Shown in pieces: positions 13,848 through 25,996 of a stretch of 64,000 nucleotides of DNA. Made by a program: the position numbers and the translations under genes. Position 1 is the first letter of the stretch; every line of letters starts with the position of its first letter. The notes under the pieces were generated by a model that ran no database searches, was not told the origin of the DNA, and was given only the letters and a program-made list of their open reading frames with translations. This stretch comes from Ciona savignyi. Taxonomy: Eukaryota > Chordata > Ascidiacea > Phlebobranchia > Cionidae. The DNA is taken from positions 886,316 through 950,315 of the forward strand of contig CH001698.1 of assembly GCA_000149265.1 (NCBI GenBank). Direction: 5' to 3'.

Positions 13848-16185
13848 TTAAAACAAAGACCAAGGTAAATGAAAGTTACCATGTGGCCACTTGAAACACA
13901 TTGATTGTGGAATTCCTCGATATCCTCGATTGCACACGCAAGTGTATGGTGGTAAATCGGTGACCTCTTGTTTAATGCAGTGTGCGTTGGCCACACACGT
14001 TAACGGGCAACTGGGTGCTGGAAAGATACAAATTTGCGTAATTGTTGTGCCAACGTTTCGTGTTGCAAATCAGTTTTTTTTATGGACAAAACAAGTAGTT
14101 TGGGACTGTTGTGTGCTAGTTTGTATTGATTGATATATATACATTGACAACCATGAAACTAGGAGAAACAGGTGTTCTGACCCGATGGTAATTATAAGTA
14201 ATCCCATTGCAACTTAACTTACCTCTTCGGCACAAGTTAACACCGTCTCCCTCATAACCTTCCCTGCACGTACACGTTCCCCTGGGCCCTCCAGTGGACA
14301 AGCAGCTGGCTTCCTGGTGACACATTTCAGTGCACATTGGCGGAGGAGTAGGCTCAGTTGTAGTTGTGATTGGCGTTGTTGCTGGGAATTGGGGAATAAA
14401 TGTGCAAACACTTAATTATAAAACAAAAATGGGATCAAAGAAAGGCGGGAAATAATATATTTAGAATCTTTAAAATTCGACACATGATCATTGCATTCCA
14501 ATTTAAGAAACGTATTATTTTTTCGATCATCTGTAAAAATTGAAATGCTCTTACTTGTGTCTGCCGTACAGCTCACGCCGCTACCAGTATAACCTGGTCG
14601 ACAGGTACATCGAAACCGACGAGCGAACGGATTGTACCTGCACCAACCAAGGGTGGGATGGCAGTTCCCACAAGACAGTGGTAGATCGCCTGGAAATTCA
14701 TCTGACTATGTTATCTAAAGTATAAGTAAAAAATCAGCGTTTTTTATAAAATAAACAAAGTTGCGAAAACAACAAATCCATCCATGTACACAATATTATT
14801 CCAAATTGCGTATGGACATATCAACCAATGTACTACTTCAAGGTGGCTAAATAGGTGCGATATACCCTTATAAGTAATTTATAACATTTATTTCTACATA
14901 AGTTTCCACAATACAGTTGCCGACCACACCACAGTGGAGTTTCTGCCAAGCTTTTTTATATCAAACATTTAGTCTACCTGACAATGTTTGTCGGATACAG
15001 AATTGTCCATTTCCCACATAATTGTGGTTGCAAACGCAGCTCCATAGTTGCAGATTGTTACCCACGTTGTGCAATATGCACCGAGCGTTCTGGTTGCACC
15101 CGCCGGGGCACATATCTCCCGGTTGCGGTTGATTTGGCCTTATCCAACCTGATGAACCTGCAAAGTATTTTTATCTTACAACGTTTCGTATTTGCTTTAA
15201 ATTCAACACTTAACGCCGGTAACAACGCCACAAATAAGTTTATCAGGTTTCCGCCATGCAAGCAAACCCATTTTCTCTCCACTATATATAAAAGCGATGC
15301 TAAAATTCGCAAAAAAATTATTTTGCCTGTTTGAATGCTTTCTTCTTTTAAAATATATAACCACGTGGGTTTTTAATACAAATAATAAAAAACCGAAGCC
15401 TTCATACGTATGCAAGATCGTTTTCCATCTCCGGTAAATCCATCTCTACAAACGCATCTGTTCATCTGTGAGGAAGGGTCCTTCTGACAGGTCGCGTAAC
15501 GGTGGCACCCATTTTTTAACTCCGCCAAACTCCTGCAGTACGGCGTTAAGCATGCAATTGGCAACCGACTGCAATGGAATTCTGTAACATAAACATTACG
15601 TTGTTAGTTTTATGATTTAGCCTACCATAAAATTTGACCGACACGGTTGGTTTTATATAAAAATATGACTTTAACTTGAAAACAGATTTAAGATCCTAAA
15701 TAGAAATCATGTGTGTTTAACTCTGTATTTATTTTTTGTTAAACAAAAAGCTAATTGTATTTTGGTTTATTTTCTTCGCTTTAGGGGCTAAACAAACAAG
15801 GATCCAAGTTGATCGGTTGTTGTTGACCACTTAATGATTGTTTTGTGAACTTAATTGTTATTAAGCGATTTAATATGGTAAACATATATTATTTCTTCTA
15901 TCGCATATAGAACATACTGCTTATTGCAATAGATTCGTTAATTCTATTGGGAATGCGACAAAACCTCTCGTAATTATAGCCCATTGTTAGCTTGTCGGAC
16001 TACCAGCCGAAATGTGCTGGATACGAAACCAGTAGTCGCTTTGTTTTTAAACTCTTACATTAAACATAAGTGTTCTATCGTATTATAATAAATAATTTGT
16101 ATCAGGGCTTACCTTGACTCTTAACATTGCAAATGCCAAAGCAGAGTACAACCAGAAGAAAACAGAATATTCGCATGTTTTTCAT
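13848..16185 (-). CDS. Secreted EGF-repeat protein
   Basis: Minus-strand exons: 16185-16113 (signal peptide: MKNMRIFCFLLVVLCFGICN), 15581-15408, 15157-14978, 14689-14555, 14381-14223, 14017-13880. Every intron is phase 1, so each cysteine-rich exon is a symmetrical 1-1 module. Five modules are visible. Each has about six cysteines ending in the EGF pattern CxC...GYxGxGxxxC (CVCRDGFTGDGKRSC, CVCNHNYVGNGQFC, CTCRPGYTGSGVSC, CTCREGYEGDGVNLC, CVCNRGYRGIPQSMC). The fourth is preceded by a Thr/Pro-rich linker (TTTPITTTTEPTPPP), probably O-glycosylated. No calcium-binding consensus is obvious. The 3' end is unresolved: the last exon either splices at 13880 or reads through to a stop at 13848-13850. 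The protein is expected to be extracellular; its partner is unknown. Confidence 0.75.
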
Positions 16186-16819
16186 ATTTTAATACCTCTG
16201 ACCCTAAAATACCATGTAATTTTATTCTAAAAATAGAGAAGGATTAAAATAGTTGCCATAGTGTGCAAATGTTTCGGAATGCAACTCATTTTCAAAATAT
16301 CTTGCTGTATTCTTGTCGCTTAACCTATCCTTTACGGTAAATACTCTGTAGACCTAAGTTGCTTCGTTCAATCTCTTGTATTTGCCTTAAGCCATGCCAA
16401 TTTCAAAACAAAGTTCAATTTAAGATATCAGCTGCTTCCTTTGCAATTGCCTCGGGCAAACGTTGTTTAAACAATATTGAGGTAAAATATGCGTTCATGT
16501 TTTGTATATATGTGTCGTCATGATAAATATTTGTTTCGTTGTAGCGGATGCAAATAAAACCGTAGTAACCAATAAAACCACAGTAACCCATTCGTTATTT
16601 ACAAAAATTGTACTCAATTCTAAAATGTAATAGCAACAAAGAACTTTTTCATATTATTCTGGAAGAATGTACAATTCTTTATTGATAAGTCAAGTCACGT
16701 ATTCCTGACTCACCCGTGGTATTTTGCCTTATTTTGGCTGCACATACACTTAGTTCTACATGAGGAACGTCCGCAGCTAAACGAATTTCAAATAGAAAGT
16801 GTTTGGGCGATAACTAGGA
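16186..16819. promoter_or_regulatory. Divergent intergenic region between two secreted-protein genes
   Basis: The EGF-repeat gene starts leftward at 16185 and the helical secreted-protein gene starts rightward at 16820, leaving 634 bases. I see no strong TATA box at a standard distance from either ATG, and 5' untranslated exons cannot be excluded. A shared control region is an inference from spacing only. Confidence 0.35.
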
Positions 16820-17948
16820 ATGTGTCATCGAATAATTTTCATAGCTATTGTAACAATAGTAGCTGGATTCTTCATAGAAGGTCAACTTGCTGGATGGCCT
16901 TCAGAGCAATCTCAAAATTTGAGAAGAAGGTAGGCTGGATAAATTGTTAACTTCTTATTGATATTACTAGTTTTTAACTGTTTTTTTGTTATGTTATAAA
17001 TACAAATCCTTCTATGGATGTCGCAAATTTTCACATTTGATTCTACCATTTCGGTTTTTTATTAATTTTGGTCAGAGATCCAGATTTGTTCTGACAATTC
17101 ACAGCTGTGTCACAGTCTAGGCAGTAAATTGCCATCGATTTTGCGTTTAACACAAATAATTAAAAAACACATTTTGATTACTAATTGATTTCAATTCTGA
17201 ACGAATCAAATGAAGTAATAGGTTCAATTATCTTATGATATACATATCCATCTTCATATGTATTCACATTTTGCAAGGTTATATTGCAACTACAAAATTA
17301 CACACAATTTATTGTTTTTGAACTAAAACAGAGACCACATTTACAAGAGAGAGAGAAAGGGAGCTGTGCTTGCAATATTATTTAGGGCGTGGAACATAAA
17401 CTTAGATTCCAGTACCTGTGAAAAATGCCATTTTAATATGTATCTTATCGTACAACTGGACCGGCTGAATGAACTTATATGGACCATTTTCCATGCAACA
17501 ACAGCATTTCTTCGACCATTAAAACTTACAATTACGATGACATCACAGTTTAACAAAGCGTTCCGACTTTTAAACAAAAAGTGTTTCTTTACAGTTTTGG
17601 AATCAGGGCTAGTACTACCATAACTACCTTTTTATTTTTTGGTGTTTCAGATGGGGAAATGAGAAACTTCAGCTTTCACGTACGTAGCCTATGTTATAAA
17701 AATATATATATATTCTTAATTCGGAAAACCTACGTCATTTCCACTGTTTATACCACAAATTTAAAATTCCGCCGGTAGTAAGCGTATTTTAGTAGTCTAA
17801 GGGGGAAACGGAAGTGATCAAGCATACTGCTTGATTTGGGAGAGTATAGCTTACACCATATTGCAAATTGACGGATCTACTGTTTACAGTTAAAGAACTG
17901 CAGGACGAGATGATGGAAACTCTCAACTCATATGAACAGTCAAATTAA
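16820..17948 (+). CDS. Novel secreted helix-rich protein, 148 residues, four exons
   Basis: Exons 16820-16929, 17332-17580, 17651-17679 and 17890-17948 join in phases 2, 2 and 1 with no internal stop and end in TAA; the total is 447 bases. The N-terminus is a clear signal peptide (MCHRIIFIAIVTIVAGFFIEG). It is followed by a short polar stretch with the basic cluster LRRRDHIYKRERKG, which could be a furin-type processing site. Exon 2 holds a CEKC motif followed by a long amphipathic segment (NMYLIVQLDRLNELIWTIF) and further predicted helices. The C-terminus is acidic and helical (LKELQDEMMETLNSYEQSN). Size, leader and helical pattern resemble a small four-helix secreted factor, but I recognise no family, so cytokine-like is only an idea. 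The intron at 17581-17650 is only 70 bases and its donor (GTGTTT) is weak. Confidence 0.6.
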
Positions 17949-18514
17949 CACAAACATTCAACAGTTAACCTAGTTTCTTGTTTAATTTATTGTATTGGAT
18001 ACATGTGTGCTATTTGATTTATGCTACAGTTAATAAGTACCGTAACAACAAAATGACATTCTATTATACGTTGTAAATATAGTATTCACATGTGCACCAG
18101 GAAAAATATCTATCGTTTTAGTACATCGAAATGTTTTGTTTTTTTCTGATGTAGATAACCTTGTCTGGTTACTATTTACAAAAACAAAAAAGACGGCAAA
18201 ATGACATATGATAAATCGCGTTCATTATCAAATGAAATTATTTCGCGTATAAGGTTTTGCATATACAAGTATATAAATAGTCAGACGTTGCTGCCAAACT
18301 TAATGTATATAGCTCAGTTTACATAATTTTGTGTTTTAAGATTGCTCAATAATTTATTATAATAGTGCTGAACCCAGATATAAGTGCTGAATCATCAGTT
18401 ACAATGCATCGCTGTATTACCATGACATAGCATTTATATTAAACCTATAAAATATACAAAACAGCTGTAAATTTCGTATTGTGCTTTTTTAGTGTTGAGT
18501 TTTATACGACTTAA
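17949..18514. other. Intergenic region before the JmjC gene
   Basis: No open frame, RNA gene or repeat is evident. It must hold the 3' end of the secreted-protein gene and the promoter of the oxygenase gene. Confidence 0.4.
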
Positions 18515-21500
18515 ATGGAAACAAAAAAATCTATAACAGTTTCTGAAATTTTCTATCTGGATAAACTTAATTTTGAAGAAAATTACTTGAGAAAAAACCA
18601 ACCAGTTGTCGTACGAAATGGCTTGGCAGCGTTACCTTGTTCAAAATGGACCATTGATTACTTATTAGAACAAGTTGGCACTAATAAGGTTACAGTGCGT
18701 GGACGAACGAATTCAAAAGAATATAAGGTTTGACTGTATATGGTTTTAATCTAAATAAGAAACCAGGGCAGGATTTGTTACAAGATTACCCCATGCCTAC
18801 CGTTGTGTTACCAAACCTATTGCAGTGTGTTGTATATGATTGAGACATGCCTTCAGTTGTAAGAGAACCCATGAATCCACTGGGTAAGGGCGATGTCTGC
18901 TATGTGCCCCTTGCCCAAGTACACAATCAACTAGATAGGGACTAGTTTCAATACTTTGGCTGAAAGTCTTGCCCCAACCCATCATGTTATTTAGCTAATG
19001 GCTTACCTAGAAAACTTACCGATAGATGATATTGCCTTTTTTATTTGTTCAGGTTGGGAAGCAATACATAATACGTGATACCACATTTAAAGAATATGTT
19101 TTGGACATGAGATCAAAGAATGTTCGTGGTGTAAATTCTTACATGGCGGTGCAAAACATCAGAAAAACGTTTCCACAGCTTCAAGTATGTGTTGTATACC
19201 AGTATATACATACAAAGGCAGTTTGCAGATAGAACTTTTTATTTCATGTTTGCATGCAGTATTCTTGAATATTATAATTGATTGATTTTATGTACCAATT
19301 TTTTTTTAGCAGACTAATTTATCACATAGAATTTACAATATCATTTTCGGCTTTATTTTTTTGTTTACTTAGTTACTTAATATGATCCTTAAAATAATTT
19401 CAAAATTTTAGAGCGATTTAACAACTACTTATTTGTATAATGATATTTGCTAATGGGTCCGATAGGATCGGCCTTAAAAATAAATTTGGTCTGGTATCCT
19501 ACGGTTTAGTACCAAAGCTGTTTTGCTGGACACTGCTATATAATCATAAGGTCATGATTAGGAATTAATTAAGTATTAGGTGGTACTGGTAGTAAATTTT
19601 TAATGGACATAAAACACAACGATGGACATAAAACACAACTATAAAAATGATACATACGTCAGTAATCCTTTCCACTAAATATGGAGCAAATGAAGGATTT
19701 AACTGTTATATTTAGGATGAATGCCAGTTGCCAGAGTATATCGGGAAACTTCATAATGGACCTTTTCTGTGGGTGGCTCATGAAGGACATTATGGTATGT
19801 ACAATTGCCGTTAAATAAAACCAAAGTTAAAAATTTAAAATGAATGAAATCCTTTTATCTCTTCTGTGAAGACACAAACAAGATATTTATGGGCACTCAC
19901 AAACAAGATATTTATGGGTGCCTTAATTTGGTAGAACCCATTAATCCGCTGTGCCAAGGACACAACCGACTAGCTCGCAACTAGTTCAGATCCTGCAACC
20001 TTTCGGTTAAAAGGCTTGGCACTAAACCGCCAGACTAACCGGTTGGACATGTAAAAACTAAAAAACATTTGGCTTCATTTCATGTTGATTCTAGAATACT
20101 GCCATTATGATCCCGATGCAAGTTTATTAATGATGATTGATGGAGAAAAAAGTGTAAAGATGTTCTCGTGTGCTGACCATAACAATATGTATCCAAATCC
20201 ACTTGGATCAAGAGGAAAAACTATTCAATCCCAGGTATAACATGGGTTTATTTTAACATGACTTTACATGCATTTTTTTATTCAATAGATAATACATGGT
20301 GTTTTTTGATTAAAGTTACATCACATAACTTAAACTTTTTTACCGGTAACTGCACATTTTACAAATATTATAAGTCGTAGCCTACAGAACAGCTGCTGAG
20401 GTTTTATATCTGCTGGCAGTGGCTTTTGTTTGTTACATTATTATTTTGTCATTTATAAAAACATTTTATTTAACAGAGAGAATGTCAATTGTAATGCTTT
20501 ACACACAGTGTTACAGTGTGGTGAATGATTGACAATACATCTCTGAAAGACTTAACTATGACATTGCTAATGGTAGAATAATTAACAGATTGATTGCGAT
20601 AGAGTCGATTTTCAAAAGTTTCCAAAATTTTCCAAAGTAACCTGCTACAGTTGTCAATTGCGGCCAGGTGACATGTAAGTTGCTGTAATTACTAATTTCA
20701 CATGTAAGGTAACAATATTTACCTTGGTTTGAAAGCTTATTTAAAAACTGCAGTGTGAGAGAGATTTAAAACACATGCAATTCTTAGCTTACCTTGTTCC
20801 CATATTCGGGTTGCCAAAGCTGCAGTGTGTTAAATACGATGTAGAAATTGTGTCTCAACACATCCATGCATTGACAAAAAAACACAACTCTAGCTGGCAA
20901 CTGGTTTATATCCCACCATCTTTTCCACTTAAGGTTTGAGTTTGACACACTACCACTGCCAGTAGAGATAATTACTGTTTAACAGACTTCTTATACCTGC
21001 ATTTTGGTGGCACCAAGTAACATCACTGACTGACTCGGTCTCCATGAATGCGTTCTTTGGTGAAAGTGGTACAGACCGGTATATAACCAGAATTATGGAG
21101 GAACCTGTGTGGATATCCTTTAAATACTGGCTATTGAATGTGGTGGAACAGGTTAGTAAAAAGGGATTTTTTTTAGAAATAAACAACGTTTCAATTAACG
21201 TTTTTTTTGCCCAATCAGGCCAAAAAAATGTTGGACTCGAAGCGAAATAGTTTAAAAGTGAACAAGTTTAAAGTTTGGGACATGTACAGTGTGAAATTTT
21301 AGACAAATATGTTTAAATTAAATGTTATCAATAAACCCTAGCAGCTAAATAAACTACTGTTTTTCTTTTTATATAATTTTGCGTGTTTTGTACTTAAATA
21401 CAAGGTATCTTCCAACCTAAATGTTGCTACCCTCCCTGTAGGCTTTAGTATTAGTATGAATGTGTATTTTCTATCCTGGTGGGATTTATACATGTTTTTT

Positions 21501-22060
21501 TTAAATACATCGGGAGTATTTAAGTAAAGTATTAGAGGAATTGTTACTAATATTGATCGCCAGGTAACTTTACTTATGGCCCAGTTGCCAAATGTATTGC
21601 AGAGTTTTAAATACAATAAGAACATTGTTATAGTTTTTGGTCAATCTATAAAACAACTAGGTACGGTCAACGTCAGCTAAGTACATTGTGCAAAGACACA
21701 ACTGACATCCTGCCACCAATTGACTGATGGTCCTTTAAATCACATCTAAAAAATTTCCCCAGAATCGTCAATTTGCATCATTTGAAAGAACACTGCAGCG
21801 TCTTCAACTCTGTGTGGAGAATTTATTGTTAAAACAATTCCATGAAGTTGCACCACAAAGTATTCTAGATAGACTGATCCAAACTATTAAGGAATATCTA
21901 GAAATAAATTCATTGCCAGTTTTTAAAGGGTAGGTTACCAAGTATTGTTGACAGAATTCAGACACAAACATTAGTTTGGAAAATTATTTATTACTTAATC
22001 TTATTTAGGGGAGGAAAAAATCCACCTCCTTTACGAATTAGAGGTCTTCGGTGGCGATGA
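18515..22060 (+). CDS. JmjC/cupin-8 2-oxoglutarate oxygenase, FIH-1-like
   Basis: Exons 18515-18727, 19053-19184, 19716-19794, 20095-20234, 20589-20674, 20986-21151, 21763-21929 and 22009-22060 join in consistent phase to 344 residues, close to FIH-1 (349). The Fe(II) facial triad is visible: H145 and D147 in CHYDPD and H226 in IPAFWWHQV. K160 lies 15 residues after H145, exactly the spacing of the 2-oxoglutarate-binding lysine of FIH-1. The stretch MYPNPLG...CDRVDFQKFPKFSKV also mirrors FIH-1 (LYPYP...[20 protein letters not shown]). The last two exons encode a helical C-terminus such as FIH uses for dimerisation. It is therefore predicted to hydroxylate a protein side chain; the substrate is unknown. 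The N-terminus resembles other cupin-8 proteins, so a separate FIH-like or HSPBAP1-like paralogue is possible. Confidence 0.8.
18745..18990 (-). repeat. tRNA-derived SINE copy, family A (intronic)
   Basis: Inside intron 1 of the oxygenase gene, the minus strand reads a diverged copy of the family-A tail: a GGGTTCTCTTAC-like block near 18865, then ACACACTGCAATAGG near 18825. It matches the plus-strand copies at 23640, 46345 and 59805. Confidence 0.5.
19900..20050 (-). repeat. tRNA-derived SINE copy, family A (intronic)
   Basis: The minus strand reads GGTTAGTCTGGCGGTTTAGT (A-box-like), then AACCGAAAGGTTGCAGGATC (B-box-like), then CGGTTGTGTCCTTGG and GGATTAATGGGTTCTACCAA. It is a shortened copy lying in intron 3 of the oxygenase gene. 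Confidence 0.55.
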
Positions 22061-22773
22061 TCAAAGGGTCACCTGGGTCTTTCATGCAACATCAACCTTG
22101 AATGTGAATGCTATATCAACTTGGTGAAAAATGAATGCAACTTCAACTTGTAGATCAGCAAACTTCGGCACTGTAAGGTTTTCTTCAAGAAAGCTAACGT
22201 TGGTGGTCTGAAGCAACTAGTATGCACGTTCTGTCTACAAACGTTTATGCACATATGGCGTAAGGCTGCGTAGGATGTGGCGCATTATTGGTACTCTAGC
22301 GAGATTGTAACCGGATCCATGTTGGTAATATGGTTGTGCTGATGCAGTGGTTGACAGCAGACTGATATATTCGACCCTGATGGACGTGGAAGTTTTATTT
22401 ATTTCAACGAGCGACGAGGCGCATTGGTTACAAAGTTGAATATACGCTGAGCATTTTTACCTGTAATTAGTGTTACGGTTCATTTTCTCATTTATTTCTA
22501 GTATTCGAACTGTGGTTTGTGAGCATTTGTAGATGCGATTTACTTGAATTTCATTAAATACAAACGTTGAGTCCATTTAACCAGCACTGTAGGATTATGC
22601 ACTTAAGTTTCATTTATGGTACATAAATTTTAATTACGTAGTATCAAATCGTATGTATCATGCTTATTACGTAATAGTATGATTTATTGCGCAGAGTGTG
22701 GACGGCTAACTGACAATTAAAAACTGACGCGGACCTAGTAACAACAAAAAATAAAGTCAGATATCCGTTGATC
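22061..22773. other. Intergenic region between the oxygenase and PAQR genes
   Basis: About 700 bases. No open frame with splice support, RNA gene or clear repeat was seen. Both flanking genes read rightward. Confidence 0.4.
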
Positions 22774-25700
22774 ATGACAGTGTATGGTGAGTTAGTACGT
22801 TTAAAATCGGAAGTACCATCATGTTACCATCAGAGTTACATCCAAACTGGATACAGGCCGATAAATCGGTCTATATTGACCTGCATTAAAAGGTAGGTTT
22901 CATGGAATGCTCAATATAAACTATTGTGCCTAAACTTCGTATATCTATAGCTGTGATAAGATCTCGGCGAGTGCTTATATACCAAGTAACATTTAAGAAA
23001 AACCGACATGCTTATATATTTAACTCTACTTTTACTTTGTAGTGCATTTTGGCCGACGAATGAAATGTTAAATTTCTGGACGCATTTTATTTCTTTGATT
23101 CTGATGGTATCAAGAACTGTAAGAATTATGATCAACTTTGAAAACAAGTTTGAAGTTGTTAAATTCCCATTTTACATTCATTCTTTTGGTAAATATTTGT
23201 TAAAACAAACTTATTTTTGCATGACATGGTCCTTAATAGTTCATCTCATTAAAACGCTGAAATATCGTACCCGAACCAAATTTTCTGTTGTTTAACGACC
23301 GTTCTTTTAGCAAAACTTGTTTACTGGTGTTTAAAATGTGTTCTTATCCTAGGTACGTGCTACCTATTGCTTGTCAGTTCTATTGCACATTTATTTTGTT
23401 GTTACTCTGAGCGCTGCTGTCAGCGCTGTTTTTCCGTCGATCAAGCCGCTGTAGTTGTGTACGCTATATGTGTTTTGCTGGGATTTGATCATCTAGCTTG
23501 TCCAATGTCATGTTATGGCATCTTTAGCGGTAAGTTTTTAGGATTAAATACACGTTAAAACAGTATAGTCTAGTAACTTTTAATCTACTTTTACAACACA
23601 TCTGTAAAACATAGGATACTGCTTTGAATCTGGTCGCTTAATTAGTAGTCGGTTGTGTCCTTAGTTAAGGCACTTAACAGACATTGCCTGAACTCAGCGG
23701 ATTAGTGGGTTCTACCAAATTAAATAAACTCTCATCATACGCAACACACTGCAATAAGTCACCCGACGGTGGGCGCGAGGTGATCAGTTTTTTTTTTCGT
23801 TTTTTAAATTTTTATAAAAGGTCCTGCTTCATGTTGTCATCTTGGAAACAAAATATAAACTAAACTATCTTTGTTGACTATAGACTATACTCCAATGCCA
23901 TAGAGCGCTTTAATAACATATAAAACAACACCGTATTAAAACGATAAAACTATATAACAAATTTGACTCATCACGCTATATTCCGTGATCTAATATAAAA
24001 ACAGGGTGCGTTTAAGTACAACGACAACTAATACAAAATCTCCAAATAGCAATTTACATGGGAAAATATTGACGGCTAATTGAACAATCATTGCTCCTTG
24101 GTTCACAAACGATTGATTGTTAAACACTCGTGGGTTTAATCGTCGTGGCGATTTGCAGCGACTTAATTTAAAGTTATTGTGATAACATAATTAAGTGCAA
24201 AGTGATATAAACAAATTCAGTATAGTGAGGTATAAAACAAACAACAGTCATACTCGCATTCTTTACACTAACTAATTCATTATATCTCAAAATGTGTAAC
24301 TTAAATTTTAACGTCATATCCACAGTTAGTCACCTCATATACACATGGCCTATTCATTATTACACATTACCTCATGCCAAAGACCTATTTAGTAAGATCC
24401 AACGGTACAATATGCCACAGTGGAAGACCGTAAAACTGTCGGTAGAAAAGTTTCGAAATTAAACAAAACCTTTTTCCATGGTTCTATTATGTCCCCGATG
24501 CCCCTGCTCTTTTTCACATCCACTGATAAAAATAAGTGTGTTCTATTCCGTATACCTAAATACTTCTTAACCAATTATTGTACAGTAGTCCCAAAAAAAT
24601 AATAAAAGCTACATAACCTATGGTGATTTTTTAAGGGTTATAGTAGCCATGTTAAATGTAGATACTGTGATTTTTAATCTGGTACAAATATAACCTAACC
24701 GGTCCATACAAATATAGGCGTTACTCGTGAGACCTACTTGACCGGTATAGTTATTCTGACGGTACTACACACTTCGTTTTCTCTATTCACTTTAAAGGCA
24801 CCGCATTTGGCTGCCTGGAGAACGATTCCTTGTATTTTGATGACAATACTCATAGTGCTTCCGTGCATTATAAGGTAAATTAGAAGAATATATATATCTA
24901 TAGAACTTAATTACTATCACGTGCCGCATAAAATGCATAACCCGTTTATGTAACATTTATTAACACTATGTTTCGTTTATATGTAACATTTATTAACGAT
25001 CCAAACACCGCTGTATGGATGCAACGTACGTTAAATACCATATAGAATAGACCATGCAGAATATAGAAGATTAGGCAACATTCATTGACATTGTGCGCTA
25101 ATTTATATTTCACAAAAGGTCTGTTGTAATACGTGTTTGTGCAAAGGCGCATTATCATCGAGTAGAAATACATTTCATTGGTATTAAACTGATTCTTATA
25201 TCCCCCTAGATATACAAACGACGCAGATGATCCAAAATGTTTTCCGCTGGCGGATAAATCTTTTGATCAGTTTGCGGCAATGTGCTTTTTGGCGCAAGTA
25301 TTTTTTATCGCCCTGGGTGGTATTTTCTTCGCGACGTACCTCCCGGAGCGTTTCTACCCAGGTAAATGTTACATTATGTTCGTGAACCTTCAACATCATT
25401 ACGCCAATATTGCTAATTACAGCAAAAAATGCAACTCACAAACACACCATGATTCTTCCTCCTTTTATAAGTTGTATACTAAATTAATAATTCCAACTTA
25501 AATCTGTTTTGTTATTACATGATGCATGTGGCTATGAGGCGGTCACGTCAATTACACTTCACAAAGAGATAACCGCATAGCAATTTAATAAATTGATCAC
25601 AATGGAATATTTAACTGATCATATTGTATTTCATCTTGCAGGTACATTTGATATTGTAGGCCAATCCCACCAACTCTTTCATATATGTGTGTCCTTGTCA

Positions 25701-25996
25701 ATGTATTTCCAAAGCCTCCTCATTGAAAATGGACTAAACAAAGCGAGTGAGCAACCGACAGTAAGGTAAAATTAACCAAGTATATTTGTGTAAAGGGTCC
25801 GTATTTATGACCTGGTCATAAGTTAATCTATTTACTGGTGACAATTCGATGTTTTCGTTACAGCCGGAACAATCTTTCTGTCACGTGGGCTTGCACTGTT
25901 GGCGTATTTTCACTCGTGTTCGTGCTTACTCACACAACTGTACTTCTACACGATCGGACGCGACCAAATATAGTTAAGATCACGAAAATAACTTGA
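22774..25996 (+). CDS. PAQR-family seven-transmembrane receptor, membrane progestin receptor type
   Basis: Exons 22774-22892, 23043-23188, 23353-23529, 24326-24441 (24429 also possible), 24798-24874, 25210-25361, 25642-25765 and 25864-25996 join in phase to 347 residues, normal for the mPR subgroup. Diagnostic PAQR segments appear in order: SYIQTGYRPINRS before the membrane; PTNEMLNFWTHF (the family NE-x-x-N-x-WTH motif); SSIAHLFCCYSE (the S-x3-H of the intramembrane zinc site, usually SSxxH); and LPERFYPG...FDIVGQSHQLFH, supplying the H-x3-H zinc ligands. Transmembrane stretches lie between these and in the last exon (TWACTVGVFSLVFVLTH). The family comprises steroid or adiponectin receptors, some with ceramidase activity; the closest group by eye is PAQR5-9. 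AATAAA occurs at about 26088. The ligand is not inferable from the sequence. Confidence 0.88.
23640..23790 (+). repeat. tRNA-derived SINE tail, family A (intronic)
   Basis: Contains GTCGGTTGTGTCCTTAG, AAGGCACTTAACAGACATTG, GGGTTCTACCAAATTAAA, ACACACTGCAATAAG and GGGCGCGAGGTGATCAG, in the same order as the copy at 46345-46600. It lies in an intron of the PAQR gene and lacks the tRNA-like head. Confidence 0.6.
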
